Shown piece by piece: positions 53,202 to 64,000 of a stretch of DNA of 64,000 nt (its first letter is position 1; the number at the start of each line of letters is the position of its first letter). The notes beneath the pieces are model-generated. The model ran no database searches, was not told the origin of the DNA, and saw only the letters and a list, made by a program, of their open reading frames with translations. This DNA comes from Baylisascaris procyonis (Eukaryota; Nematoda; Chromadorea; Rhabditida; Ascarididae). The position numbers were made by a program, and so were the translations under genes. The stretch spans positions 5,580,001 through 5,644,000 of the forward strand of contig JAZARR010000088.1 in assembly GCA_037389465.1 (NCBI GenBank), given 5' to 3'.

Positions 53202-53878
53202 AAATGAAGTAAGACCGTAGCATGATTTTCAAAGTCTTTGTCGAAAAAAGAATACTAGACGCACAAAAACAGCCTTATGTTTCCGATAATCCAACGCATA
53301 GTACGCATCCTTCAAATCTTAGCTATTCTGGTGCGCAAATCGGACGGAAATGCGCGGCGGTGTGGCTTAGTGGGTAAGGCGTCCGACGCACGGCCGTGGG
53401 GTCGCATGTTCGACCCTCGCCTGCGTCAGGGAGTTTTATAAGATTTGTGGCATTTCGAGCTCACTTATCAATCAAACGCCTAAACCTCCCCAAACTTGGA
53501 GAGTTTAGTCAAAGATCGGTCGCAAGTGCCATGAAATTTGTGGGCTAAAGCAGCTCTAGGAATAGTACGCAGGTTCGAGCCCCGCTTGGGTCGGGGAGTT
53601 TTCTAAGATTTGTGACGTTTCGAGCTCGCTTATCAATCAAATTCCTAACCCTGCCTGGTGGTGGAGAGTATAGTTCCCTCAAAAATCGATTATAACTGCT
53701 AAGAGATTTGTGGGCTAAAGCAGCGTTATGAAATAGTACACAGGTTCGATCCCCTACCGCGACCAGGAGTTTTCTAAGATTTGTGCCGTTCCGCGCTTGC
53801 TTCTCAATCATACTCCTATGCCCCTCGCTTGCTTCATCAGCGAGGCTCATAGCTGGGTTGTATTGAATTAAACTGAAT
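53202..53878 (+). mobile_element. tRNA-derived modular SINE-like element, copy 2
   Basis: Same order as copy 1: leader, A box TGGCTTAGTGGG (53363-53374, closer to the pol III consensus than in copy 1) and B box GTTCGACCC (about 53408). Further modules restart at GGTTCGAGCCCC (53572) and GGTTCGATCCCC (53743). The anticodon-arm part has diverged. The 3' end shares AGCTGGGTTG and a following TTGAATTAAACTGAA-type end with copy 1. A minus-strand ORF of 101 codons (53850-53545) merely reads through the modules and is not a gene. Confidence 0.75.
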
Positions 53879-55103
53879 CTACCAAATAGTACACAAGTGG
53901 CTAGTAGTAGTTAGTTTTCAAACTTTTTATATCTTAGTTTCACGTAGTGTTTTCAATAATGAGCGTTTTTTCAAAGAAAACCTTACAAAATGATGGGCAC
54001 TGTTTAATAATTTCCTTTTCGTATATTTTCATTTATTTTCAGTGTTCTTCTATCGTTTTTTATGCGGTACGTATCGTATTTCAGCTTTATGTTCCTTTGT
54101 TGCTCGTCACATAGCCATGTGCACATACTCTTTTTTTTGGCTTGGATATTAAAATAAACGCTAGGCAAAAATATACCTCCTCATAGGCAAAAGTAATGTG
54201 AGTAACGAAATAAGTTAGTGACAGATGTGTTTTCCTTAAACATTAAATTTAAACACTTTAAACGTTGAATATATTCATTTTCGGCAACTCTATAATTTAG
54301 AAATCATTAATTTTTACATCAACCGCATTCCGTCATTGCAGTCCATTTTTCTAGAGTGGGAACTTCTAGCGTCTTATATATATTCTATATAAGAGCTAAT
54401 CATGCTGAACTAATACCTACGTTGATCGTAGCCACCATTTCCGTTCGGCTAGATCGAATCATGAAATTTTCCAACGGCATCCTTACTCTTTAGCGATGAA
54501 TCATAGGCCTCAACGTATGGTACATGGGAATTGAGATCCATAGTTGCTGATGTATTGATTCAGCGATTGGCGTTGCATATTTCAATTATAAATTTTCGAG
54601 TCCCTTTAATGCGCTACTCAAAGATTGCAGAGAACGATGCTTGTCCATCCAGCAAGTGCACTTCTACTCTTTCAATTGAGCTGAAATTTTGCATGGGAAC
54701 ATTATTTGATATTCTGAGTTGAACGATGGAAAGAAAATTGCATGTTTCAATAAAAAGTTTTCGAGTTTCTATGATAGGCATTAGTATACGTTTGCCGCGT
54801 ATATTGTAGTGGTGCGTACCGCGATATGGGGCATGAGCTCAGTTCCGCTCATGGTTCGCAGCTAGCGTGACGTTGTCCTCTGCAAAAAAGCGCCGTTTAT
54901 TTATTTATTTTCAAGAGTGCGTCAACATAATACCAATTACAGATTGCCTTCACAATTTTTATTTATGTATCATTTGGGAATTAGGTAGTAAAGTTTTACT
55001 GCCATATTCGTTGTTCATTAATTTGTGATAAATACAGGTTTCATTAAATTGAACACAAGGACGTAACTAATCAGAGAAGGGAGGTAGCTGTGTAGGAGGA
55101 TTT

Positions 55104-55126
55104 GGGAGGGGAGGGGGAGGGAGGGG
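55104..55126 (+). promoter_or_regulatory. G-quadruplex motif upstream of WASHC4
   Basis: Five G runs of 3, 4, 5, 3 and 4 bases separated by single A, a textbook intramolecular quadruplex pattern on the sense strand. It lies about 440 bases before the putative trans-splice acceptor. Any role in the promoter is inference. Confidence 0.5.
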
Positions 55127-55492
55127 CTAAAAAAGGTGTTTAGTTGTTACCAAAATTCAGGGGAGAATTTTTGTTGTCGTAAATTTCGTTACTGTTTAAA
55201 ATGAATACGTTGGAAATGCCGTGCGAATATAAAGTAGCCATCAAACTCTTTTTCCCGATCTTATTGATTTATGCAAGCAAAAATAACCGAAATTTGCAAT
55301 TAATGTATCGTTTTCAGTCACTAATATAAGATTTCTTTGAAAAATGACCGGATATGACGTCAATTCGATAAGCTGCGAAACCTGAAATCAAAAAATAAAC
55401 CCTTTTTTTTCATATAGTAATATTTTTTTCGCGTTACCAATCGAGACAATTATTCACGTATATATGTACGTTGTTGACGTGGAATTTTACGT

Positions 55493-55539
55493 GAAAAACG
55501 TGAAAAACAGAGTTTTTTTCACGTTTTTTCTATTTTCAG
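55493..55539 (+). promoter_or_regulatory. hairpin followed by a probable trans-splice acceptor
   Basis: The arms 55493-55508 (GAAAAACGTGAAAAAC) and 55512-55530 form a near-perfect stem with a 3-base loop. Nine bases later TTTTCAG ends at 55539, opening a short 5' UTR before the WASHC4 start codon. The acceptor fits spliced-leader addition; the hairpin's role is unknown. Confidence 0.45.
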
Positions 55540-55576
55540 GTAACTAGGGACTTGGAATAGTCGAAGGGATATGCGA

Positions 55577-58500
55577 ATGGATGAACCGAGAGAAGGTAGG
55601 CGAATGTTTTTAATTACCCCTTTAAGGTAGAATCTATGAGCAGATAATCCTTGAATCGCTTTACGAATTGCAGTAGATTGTAATGAGATTATCCACGAAA
55701 ATTTTCATCGTATTTATTTGTGAATTCGAGTTGGCTGTTTGTAGGAGCACTTTGATCTCGGATAGTTGCAGGATTTGATCTACGAATAGTCCTAAGATTT
55801 GATCCATTGATAGAGAACGAGGGAAAGGTAATTCCACCCATCCGAATGGAAATTAATTTTTACTATATGGAATAATCAAAAGAATTAATTCAGTAGTTTG
55901 AAATTTTTAAATGCATTTAGATATGTTGGATAATTTTACGCAAATAAGCAAATATGTTAGATAAACTTGAAGCTTGTTGTTTAATCTTTATCTAATATTG
56001 AATAGAAAGTGCCAACACATTTTTTTTTTTTTTTTTTTTTTGCAGATCGGGCGAGCATTTTACAGCTACGTCGATTTGCTGCCCTTCTCGATAGGCTGCC
56101 ATGTTGGGAGAACAATGAATATAGGCAATCGAAAAATTGCATTTTGCTAATTCAGGTCTTTTTTTTTTTTTTTTGGAATCATTCAAGCTTTCCATTTAGC
56201 GATCCGTAGACTAGACTTTATAAAACGTTTATGAAATTAATATATCGTTTATTTTGCGTCATAATTCACTTCACGAATATGTGTTCATAGGGGATTTCTG
56301 TCATGATAAAGTGGTGAAGAGCTCGCGATACGGTGGCAAAGGTTAGCGATACGGTGGCAAAGATTCGCGTTACGGTGACAAAGATAAGGGCAAGATGATG
56401 AATAGAATCATCAGGCGAATTACAACTAACATAAATTATTTATGTTGCTAGTTTATCGCTTTTTTTTTCAAGAATGGATCGCATGATTCGATTGAAATTG
56501 TGGAATATTCACAAAGTGGGAATGCGATTATCGATAAATGTGTAATAACATTCGCTTCATTAGCGTTGGAGGTGGAAATATTAGCGAATATCGCAAGAAA
56601 TAAACATTTCAATGCGTTAATTGCATATGGCGAAGATGGTGAGTCTTTTTTTATTACCTTTTTTTCATCTCATTTAAGGAAGATTGAGCTCGTTTATTAA
56701 GGGAAGATTGGTTCTCTGCTTACTTATACTTGTTACTTTATACTTCTTACTTATAATAAAAGAGTATATAGTAAGGCGTATCGTGAATGAGTGATAGAGA
56801 CCTTTGTGAGTATGTGAATTCCATTTGAAATGGAGAAATTGAGAAGATTGCAAGAGAGGTGCACTCTATAATTGTCACTCTTCTAGTTTTACTTCGATTT
56901 CAATCAAAAGAGATCGCTTTAACGCATTTAATTTATCGAAGTTTTCGTATGTTCAAATATATTTTCGATATTTAATGTTAGGATTCTAATCGTTTTTTTT
57001 TTTTCTATTAGTGCTAATTTTTACTGTAATCGTTATTTGAAGTTTTACGCAAAGCTCTTGCAAAAAAATTCCATCAGTATCATCTTCGGGCAATTCATTT
57101 GACCCCTTTCACCAGTTTTTTTCGTGCTTCGATATTTGAGGTGTCATAGTTTTTTAGTATAATTTTTCTTTATCCATCCGATATGCAGAAAAGGTATCCT
57201 TATCCTCAAAAACTCCGCGTAACTTTATCTTCAAAAGTAACTTAGCCTCGTTCTTACCACTGTTTTCCCCTTTTCTACCTATCTGTCGGTTTTTTTTTTG
57301 CCACCTCTAGTCACTTTTATTCCTCTTTTTGTTACCTTTATATCGTTTTTTCCCCACATTCTGCATGATTCACTGACAGCTGCATGGGATTTCCAAAAAG
57401 GGGAGAGGGATGACGTCTTATAAGTCATTTTTCACCAATACTAAAAGATGTTGACGATTGTTTTCACACCTGTCTTAAGTGACCAGTGAGAAGCAACATT
57501 TGTGGATGGTGCTGTCACTTACTACAGCATTAAAGTTGATAGTATTTAGTTGATTCCATGAACTTGCATGCGATATTTGTGCGTACCAAAGCATCCGTTG
57601 ATTGCTAGCTTTACATCTTCATTTTACCTTTCCATTGATCGGTTGATTCAGTATTGGGATATAGTTAATTTCTTATACTCATGCTTTTCGAAGTGTTCAC
57701 TCTTGTGGCGATCGTTGATTGTGCTATAGAAAATATAACATTTTCACTGCTGAGAGAGTTGTTGATGTGTTCCATTCGTCACCTAGTGTAGTTTCCTTCA
57801 AGCATAACAAACCACTTCGATTTCGTGCATAGCAGATACCAAGGGTGATCACTGACGAGTGAGTTTACCTCGCTGCAAGGGAGGTTGCAATTATTTTCAT
57901 GCTCTATTTATCCGAAAAGCACTGCTATTCAGCATATAGGATCTTGGGAACTATACGAATATACAACATGCTACATATATGATTAGCACCTATATTACAG
58001 GTGTTATCATGTGATATACCCGATTTTGGTTATTCTCCCAATAACATCATTGCGTTTGCCTCCGTCTAGTTCACTGCAAAAACTCTCTCCGATTTTCGTT
58101 GCAACATTTTTTTCTAGCATTTTATCACTAAAAAAATGGGGCATGAGTTAAAAGCGTCCATACTTGATAGCGTTTAATCAGGGATGTAAAACTTTATTGC
58201 AGTGGACGATTGTTTACTAAAGGAAGGCGGAGCGGTGAAGATGATGGCTCGTTTTCTTCCATTTCTACAAGAGCTTTCTGTTTATATTAATCGATGTTAC
58301 GAAGTTTTTCGTAATATTCTTCTTCAGATGTATAATTTTTTCGAATTAAGGTGAGTTGGTTATATTTGTGTTCATGCTCATTGAGTTCATCAAAACCCAA
58401 TTACCTTTGCTCACATTGCTTTTCTATTCAAAGACAGGTATGCTTTGCGCCTTCAAAAAGGTCCTTCGATTTTTAGGTTCACCATATGAGATTACGTTGT

Positions 58501-61500
58501 TGTATTCTTGAAAATATACTTCAATAAACGGTACGAGGTTGATTAGTAGATGTTGATCATTTGTTTCACCACGTCAGGCTTATTTTCAAGAAATTTTATT
58601 GCGCTTAGGAGGCGTCTCAGCTCACTGAACCATCATTGAGCAACCCCCCCCCCCGAAGTGAGGTTGGGTTTGAATCAATTTCTGCTTTAACTACCCAAGT
58701 TTGAGGGTTGACGAATGATCACCTAGTAAACTGGAACGTTGCTTAAGGGAGTAATCTTTTTTGAAATCATACCTCGCGCAGTACAAGGTCTGACCATCAT
58801 ATTTCGATCAACATGGTCTTCTCTACGAGGAGGATTGGCGATATGCTAGTCAATGATTGCACTGTTCATTTCCTCTTGTAATTCATCCGGAAGATTAATA
58901 CATTATTCTACCTTAGGGAGGATGTCCTGGTCCGTGTACGGGATCGGAAGCTGTCTAGGACATGGCGTACGCTGGGCAATCTTCTATCAATATTTGTGAT
59001 TTTCGATGAAATAATTCAACAGCACACAGTGCTTCGTCAACATTGGTCATCTTTCTTCAAGTGAGCTTCGTCTATTCAATTCATCAATCATTGCGAGTGA
59101 TCCTAATGCTTTTTTCTTTGCTCAATCCTTATTTTCTTTCGATATTTCGAGTTTAAGAACCGCTAAGAAGGGCTTAATTCCTCCTGACTTTCTCTGGCTC
59201 GTCTTCTCTCCCCATCCTCATGTTCCCTTGTGCTCCCTATCCGCTTTGCATCAGATAGATGGCCATCGAAATTTCGAGAATTTATGGTGTTTATGGAACT
59301 GGAGAGGACGTATTACGAGATGATCAACAGATTATGTCGGGCGGTTCCCAACTATGACGTGTCAGCCTCTGAGAACAGTAGTGACGTCATAGTAGATCAA
59401 TTTCGGGGGTGGTGTCGATGATTATGACCCACTATGGAGGTCAAGTGCAGGTTGTGTTCATATAACTCAACAGTAAACTTTTCTTTTTCGTTTGCTGCTC
59501 GTCTTATTCGGATATGGAATACCGTTTTATTCTTTACTATAAAATCGACACTTAATTTATGATATTCTCTTTGGGAAAGTTTTTTTTTTTTTTTTACTAT
59601 TCTCGTTGTGCAAATTGCTTCTACAATCATCACAATTAGTTAGTGCCATATTTTTTCGACGTTGAATTTAGTATAGAGTTCTTCCTCATATCATACCATC
59701 CATGTTTGGAACGTTTCTTTCATGATCGGCTATGCTTCTGCAGTACTCAGCAATTGTTTTGCTGCTCGTTTCATGATTTTTGCCTTTATGTTTTATGCTT
59801 ATGATTATATGTTTTTGATGAGATGTTATCGAGTTGTATTATGCTGACATTGAGCGCTAAGATAAGGCATTAAAGCTATGTTAATTGCATTACTTTATTA
59901 CACGTTACTGTCGACGTCTTACGTCTACATGTAAGTGAATATTTGTTGTATTAAATAAGTGAATATTAGTTATATTCCGATAGGGGATTTCAATGTATGC
60001 ACCCATTTTGGATTAGTTAGGAGAGATACTTGTTGATTGGATGCGTATTGATAGGGATGACATTTTTTTAGGGCGATGCAGATGATGCATCATAATCCAT
60101 CTCAATTCGGTGCCGAGTCTGAATATCTAAGACCGCTACAAGGAGTGATCGTGCATATCGATGCGCAAATTATGAATGGTTTCATTTTCAAGGTAAATTT
60201 CATTCATTTCTTACTATCACTGTACTTATTATGACCAAATGAAACAGTCAAATTTTTAAAAAAATCAGGAATTTACTGAAAGATTCCACCAATGGGAGTT
60301 GTCCAGTACAAAGGTATCGAATGTATAACTTTTAGGGGTTTTGTTTGTTTACAACGTCTTCGATGGATGCTATCTGTGAAAGCAATCAGGTCATTGAAAA
60401 TGTTTCATTGCAAACTTTCGATTTGAATAGCAATTCGGAAATTGGATTGCTTTTACATATGGGGCATACGTGTATATTTCGATGATTCGGAAAATTCCTG
60501 CTCTCCTATTGCTGTAATCGAAAAACATTTTGGTATTGGTTAAGACATGGGAGAGAGAAAGCGTCATTATACTAGTTTGTCTTCAAATTCAATCATTTTT
60601 TTCGTTACAATCCATCTTTTTCCCAACGAAAAGCTTGCCTTTGGGTTTATATTTGAAATTTCTCAGCAAACGATATGTCATTTATGCAGGACTAAACCAT
60701 TCGTTACTCTTTAATACATGTGGAAGCATTTGAAGTAAGTTGGAGTTTGTTCTTTGCAGAATTGTTGTCAACAGATGTTCGACGAAGGTTTACATTCCGA
60801 TTCACAGTTTAGTGACCGATTGCGAAACACTATTCTCGAATTAAACGACAGGTGGAACCACATCGCCGGTGAGTTTTACTTTACGCGCATGCCTTAAATG
60901 CCGTTAAAATAGTACAATAGTATAGTATAGTATATATTTTGTAGGTTTTGAATTACAATGTGCAATTTGATTGGTAGTTCGAGGAAAAATTGATTTTATT
61001 CAGTGTTAAAAACTTACTTACTCTTTTTTAAATAGTAGAGGGCTCTACTTAAATAAAATTACAGTCGCCAGTGATTTAAGTCCTCAGCAGAGTGTTTCAG
61101 TTTATTTGAAATATTTAACGAGACGTTATGGCATTTGTCATCCGCTGAAGAGAGGTGAGGAGACTTACATTCACAGTTCTAAAAGAGACCCGTTTCAGTG
61201 GATGATGTAGCAGATGAGCAGCGTTTAATGGTGATCATATCGTTGACTGCACTTCATGCAATCCTATTTCGGCAAGTCGACAAGAAACTTGTAAAGACCG
61301 TTTGGGCTATGCATAAAAGGGTTAGTGTTTTGTTGTTGCTATTGTTGTTTGGGAAATATACTTGCGTTCGCTGCTGAGAGTTTTCAAGGCGATTCCACGG
61401 CTCATTTTTCCTTTTTTATAATCTCCATTGTTTCTAATAATCGTTTTTGCTGGTTTTTCATTTTTATTATCACATAAAATTCCTACATGCTCGTTTATGA

Positions 61501-63232
61501 TGAGTCTGTGGACTAGTGCTGCTGTGTAGGCAATTGAACAATATTTTAAATGGGGACATATTGAACGCAAGCACAGATAAGCTCATACTCTTACTGTATT
61601 CCTTGGTTGAGGTATGATGGCTGTCACACAAATTGCAGTTCAATTTCGAACCGGAAGTTCCACGTGAGTAGTAAACGTAATAATAAGAGAGCGAATGAAA
61701 GGAAGAAGACGAAAATAGATCAGGGAAAATTTTTTAGTTCGATGACCACTCGAGGAGCCGCGACACACATTTGTTCGATGCGTTCACAACTAAATGCCGT
61801 AAGCTGATATATGAAAGTGATAGATCTTTATGAAATCCATTTGCATGATGGACATTGAAATATGAAAGTGAAAGAAGCAACTATATTAAGATTCTAATTT
61901 AAGCATCAATTTCAAAAAATTTGTTCTCTATTTTAGAATCCTTTCAGGTTCCTTAATGTTTTAATGAGGGTTATTTTCAGCTTCCCGCATTTCATCTTAT
62001 TGGTGAAATTATTTGGACACCATGTGATTTTCTTGTTAAATCGATAAGCGATATCGATCGAGTTATTGATCGTAAATCGATCTCAACAATCGGAGCTTTA
62101 AGATCGGCTCTCTTCGATCAGCAAGCGGAAATGCTTGCTCGTGAGGCAGCGAGTAATACGCTAGTGGTAAGGATTTACCTTTAAAATAAGAACGATAACT
62201 TGCAATAAAAATCTTTAGAGAACGTTATGGAGGAAATTATCAGTTCATATTGTTTCATGTCTCCACTTCAAGAGTAAGTTCTCTTCAAGACTAAGCGAAG
62301 TTTCCGATGACTTTGCTGTCCTTTATCCGCTCGTTGTTTTGATCCACTCCTATAAGTAGACTGTAAATGAGAGTTAAGCCCCTCGAGATATCGAAGGCTG
62401 CGAATAGTTGTTTAGAGTCGATTTCCCAGTACCCGTTTATGAAATTTCCATTATTTCCAGTACCGTTTTCACTGGCTTCTTGTTCACTCGCAAAAGTTTT
62501 TCCGCTTTATGAGTGAATAACGGATCAGACCACTCTCGAAGAAGTGGGTTTCAAAAATTTTTGGCTTTTTAGTTTATTAACTTAAATTTCGAGTTTTATT
62601 TTTTTCAGTTTTCATTGTTTGACGCATCTGTCATAGATAAGAATTCAAAGATTACGGTGAACCTTCATAGGTAACAATTCAAAGATTACGGTGAACCTTC
62701 ATAGGTAACAATTCAAAGATTACGGTGAACCTTCATAGGTAACAATTCAAAGATTACGGTGAACCTTCATAGGTAACAATTCAAAGATTACGGTGAACCT
62801 TCATAGGTAACAATTCAAAGATTACGGTGAACCTTCATAGGTAACAATTCAAAGATTACGGTGAACCTTCATAGGTAACAATTCAAAGACTACGGTGAAT
62901 CTATTTCGAAAGTTGGCAATATTCTTCATTCATCACCTATCACCTAGGATAGCGGAAAAGACGTTATCAACTACTGGCCATTATTGCCTTCTTACCATCC
63001 CCTACCTTCTATCATTTCCTCATTTTCTATTAAGAAAGATTATTCGAAAGTTTATGTGACGTTTTGTAATGCATTTATATAGATGATAACAACGATAAAT
63101 TTTATGCAAAGGTGATAGGAAATTGATTTTCAGCTTGCCGAATGGCAATGCAAAATGGCTGAAGAACTTAGCGAATGGCCAAAGGATAATCCGCATGGTC
63201 ACCTTATGCATCGCACTTCCCTCTTTATTAAG
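55577..63232 (+). CDS. WASH complex subunit 4 (SWIP), N-terminal part; gene runs off the window
   Basis: SWIP is a structural subunit of the WASH complex, which activates Arp2/3 on endosomes for cargo sorting. Exons: 55577-55595, 56046-56155, 56473-56638, 58203-58350, 58917-59060, 60072-60192, 60760-60868, 61065-61154, 61199-61320, 61981-62166, 62221-62273, 63134-63232; phases agree and the last exon ends in phase 2. About 455 codons are present of roughly 1,170 in human SWIP. Similarity to human SWIP runs in order: LQLRRFAALLDRL (about 10-25), FASLALEVEILANI, RFLPFLQELS (about 115-124), LGNLLSIFVIFDEII, HHNPSQFG (about 202), RQVDKKL, LIGEIIWTPCDFL-x-KSI with DRKSI (about 349-375), SSYCFMS, and LANGQRIIR in the last exon. 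An in-frame ATG at 55571 adds two residues. The exon 61154/61199 join spans an intron of only 44 nt. Exon 11 uses the second of two overlapping AGs (62220). Confidence 0.92.
56326..56395 (+). repeat. 21-bp repeat, three units, in WASHC4 intron 2
   Basis: Three units of 21 bp with core CGATACGGTGGCAAAG. In one frame they encode SRYGGKG, then a TAG followed by RYGGKD, then SRYGDKD. No splice sites of matching phase include the block in the coding sequence, so I treat it as intronic. Confidence 0.7.
58644..58654. repeat. poly-C tract (11 C)
   Basis: Run of 11 C in the WASHC4 intron between exons 4 and 5. Confidence 0.9.
62632..62901 (+). repeat. 34-bp satellite, about 7.6 units, in WASHC4 intron 11
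   Basis: Units begin at 62642, 62676, 62710, 62744, 62778, 62812 and 62846, with a partial diverged unit at 62880 and a fragment at the left edge. The core is AATTCAAAGATTACGGTGAA. Internal units look identical, implying recent expansion or homogenisation. The array sits in the 860-nt intron between the exons ending at 62273 and starting at 63134. Confidence 0.95.
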
Positions 63233-64000
63233 GTTTGCACGTTGCCGTAATCGACATTGACGGGGGAAAATAGAAAAGCAAGAAGCAGTTCTGTTTTAGC
63301 TGTGAGTGGGAAAGACCGTTGCATTCTTACTGCTCTGTGAAAATGACCTTCTGCATTGTTGATTGGTAGGAAAGGCGGAGAGGGGAGGAGGGGAGGGGGT
63401 TAAAGGAGGGGCATGAAGTATGAAAACAGGGCAATGTAACTGTCTTATTCTAATGACTTCAGCATGAGAATATTTATTTATTAACGCTTAAAAGGGCATT
63501 TTATTTTCTAGAAATCCTTGGATGATGCGGGCTTTATTCTGCTGAGCTTGAATTGATGACTTTATGGAAAATCGATTTATTTCTGGATCTCCTGATTACA
63601 GACTTTTGAGGGAAGAAATTTTGCTTTTATGCCATTCTAGCCAACAAGAGGGCAAGAACTGGCAGGAGACGAGATGAATAAGCTCGTACATAAATTTTTT
63701 TGTTGAGTTTTAAAATATTTGTTATTGTTTTAGAATTAGTGATAGTAAAATATTACATGTATAGAAATAAGAAAAGAATTTTATCACTTAAGAAAGGAGG
63801 CTTTGCACCTATTGCAGCTATATACATTGCAGCGAGTAGTAAGAGAGATGTTCTTCGTAGCTGTTGTGAATTACGCATAAACTTAATTTTTCTTTGCATT
63901 AAAATATTTAAAAAGAATTTTCGTTATGTTATTTTTTGGTGCTTGTTATATGAAGTTCGACCCCAATAATCATCTCATAAGTGGAAATTCAGGGTGCACG
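63233..64000 (+). other. incomplete WASHC4 intron at the window edge
   Basis: After the donor at 63232/63233 I find no further exon matching SWIP in the remaining 768 bases. A G-rich tract (63382-63412) has quadruplex potential on the sense strand. An 89-codon ORF (63700-63969) is Lys- and Ile-rich with no SWIP similarity and no compatible acceptor that I can support. Confidence 0.6.

Larger units (their letters stand above)
48410..55539. other. intergenic region between divergent genes
   Basis: The 7.1-kb gap between the 5' ends of the ARFGAP and WASHC4 genes. It contains a 16-G run at 48796 just after a GC-rich block (48715-48795), two SINE-like elements at 52.0-53.9 kb and a G-quadruplex motif at 55104. 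ORFs of 60-100 codons here show no family resemblance and no phase-compatible partners. Promoters for both genes should lie here, but I see no definable core element. Confidence 0.55.

Noticed and set aside
53545..53850. 101-codon minus-strand ORF with an internal peptide repeat
   Set aside because: It is the reverse reading of two modules of the tRNA-derived element.
55774..55827. Possible extra exon between WASHC4 exons 1 and 2
   Set aside because: It has acceptor and donor motifs, but its insertion breaks the phase with the exon at 56046, which joins exon 1 directly.
59230..59421. ORF of 63 codons between WASHC4 exons 5 and 6
   Set aside because: The exon at 60072 continues the SWIP similarity (HHNPS) directly in phase from the exon ending at 59060, so no exon is needed here.
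63134..63232. Alternative reading of the last WASHC4 exon in phase 0 (AEWQCKMAEELSEWPKD)
   Set aside because: The preceding exon at 62221-62273 matches SWIP (SSYCFMS) and ends in phase 2. In that phase the last exon reads LANGQRIIRMVTLC, which aligns with the vertebrate protein at the right distance.
1..64000. CRISPR arrays, bacterial operons or insertion sequences
   Set aside because: The tandem arrays have no spacers between units, genes have spliceosomal introns, and no prokaryotic gene order is present.

Overview
The window reads as nuclear DNA of a nematode. It is about 60-65% A+T, its genes are cut into many small exons by introns of 44 to about 1,700 nt, and the splice acceptors are mostly TTTTCAG-like. 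Two genes are recognisable orthologues of animal trafficking proteins, and a third encodes a repeat protein I cannot name. A chromosome-scale parasitic or large-genome nematode is likely, given the roomy intergenic DNA, SINE-like elements, satellites and poly-C tracts. The genus cannot be fixed from the sequence.

Layout. (1) 1-22,254: a 22-kb AT-rich stretch with no gene I can support. Its only structure is six short GC-richer islands, poly-C or C-rich tracts and a few orphan ORFs. (2) 22,397-32,693, plus strand: an 18-exon gene, reconstructed with every splice phase consistent, for an 863-residue protein. It has an acidic N-terminal half, two copies of a domain of about 140 residues and a short C-terminal coiled coil. 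One intron appears to be of the rare GC-AG class. (3) 32,694-38,786: the region between two convergent genes, holding a 370-bp foldback element and a 65-bp satellite. (4) 48,388-38,787, minus strand: a complete 10-exon ARFGAP2/3 orthologue (537 residues), a COPI-associated Arf1 GTPase-activating protein. (5) 48,403-55,539: the region between two divergent genes, with two copies of a tRNA-derived modular SINE-like element and a G-quadruplex motif. (6) 55,577 to the window end, plus strand: the N-terminal 40% or so (12 exons, about 455 codons) of WASHC4/SWIP, a subunit of the endosomal WASH complex. Its introns carry a 34-bp satellite and a 21-bp repeat.

ARFGAP2/3 and WASHC4 lie head to head. 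Both act in membrane traffic (Golgi-ER COPI coats and endosomal actin respectively), but 7 kb of repeat-bearing DNA separates them and I see no evidence of co-regulation. All exon boundaries come from reading splice signals, frame and protein similarity by eye; no alignment or RNA data were used.
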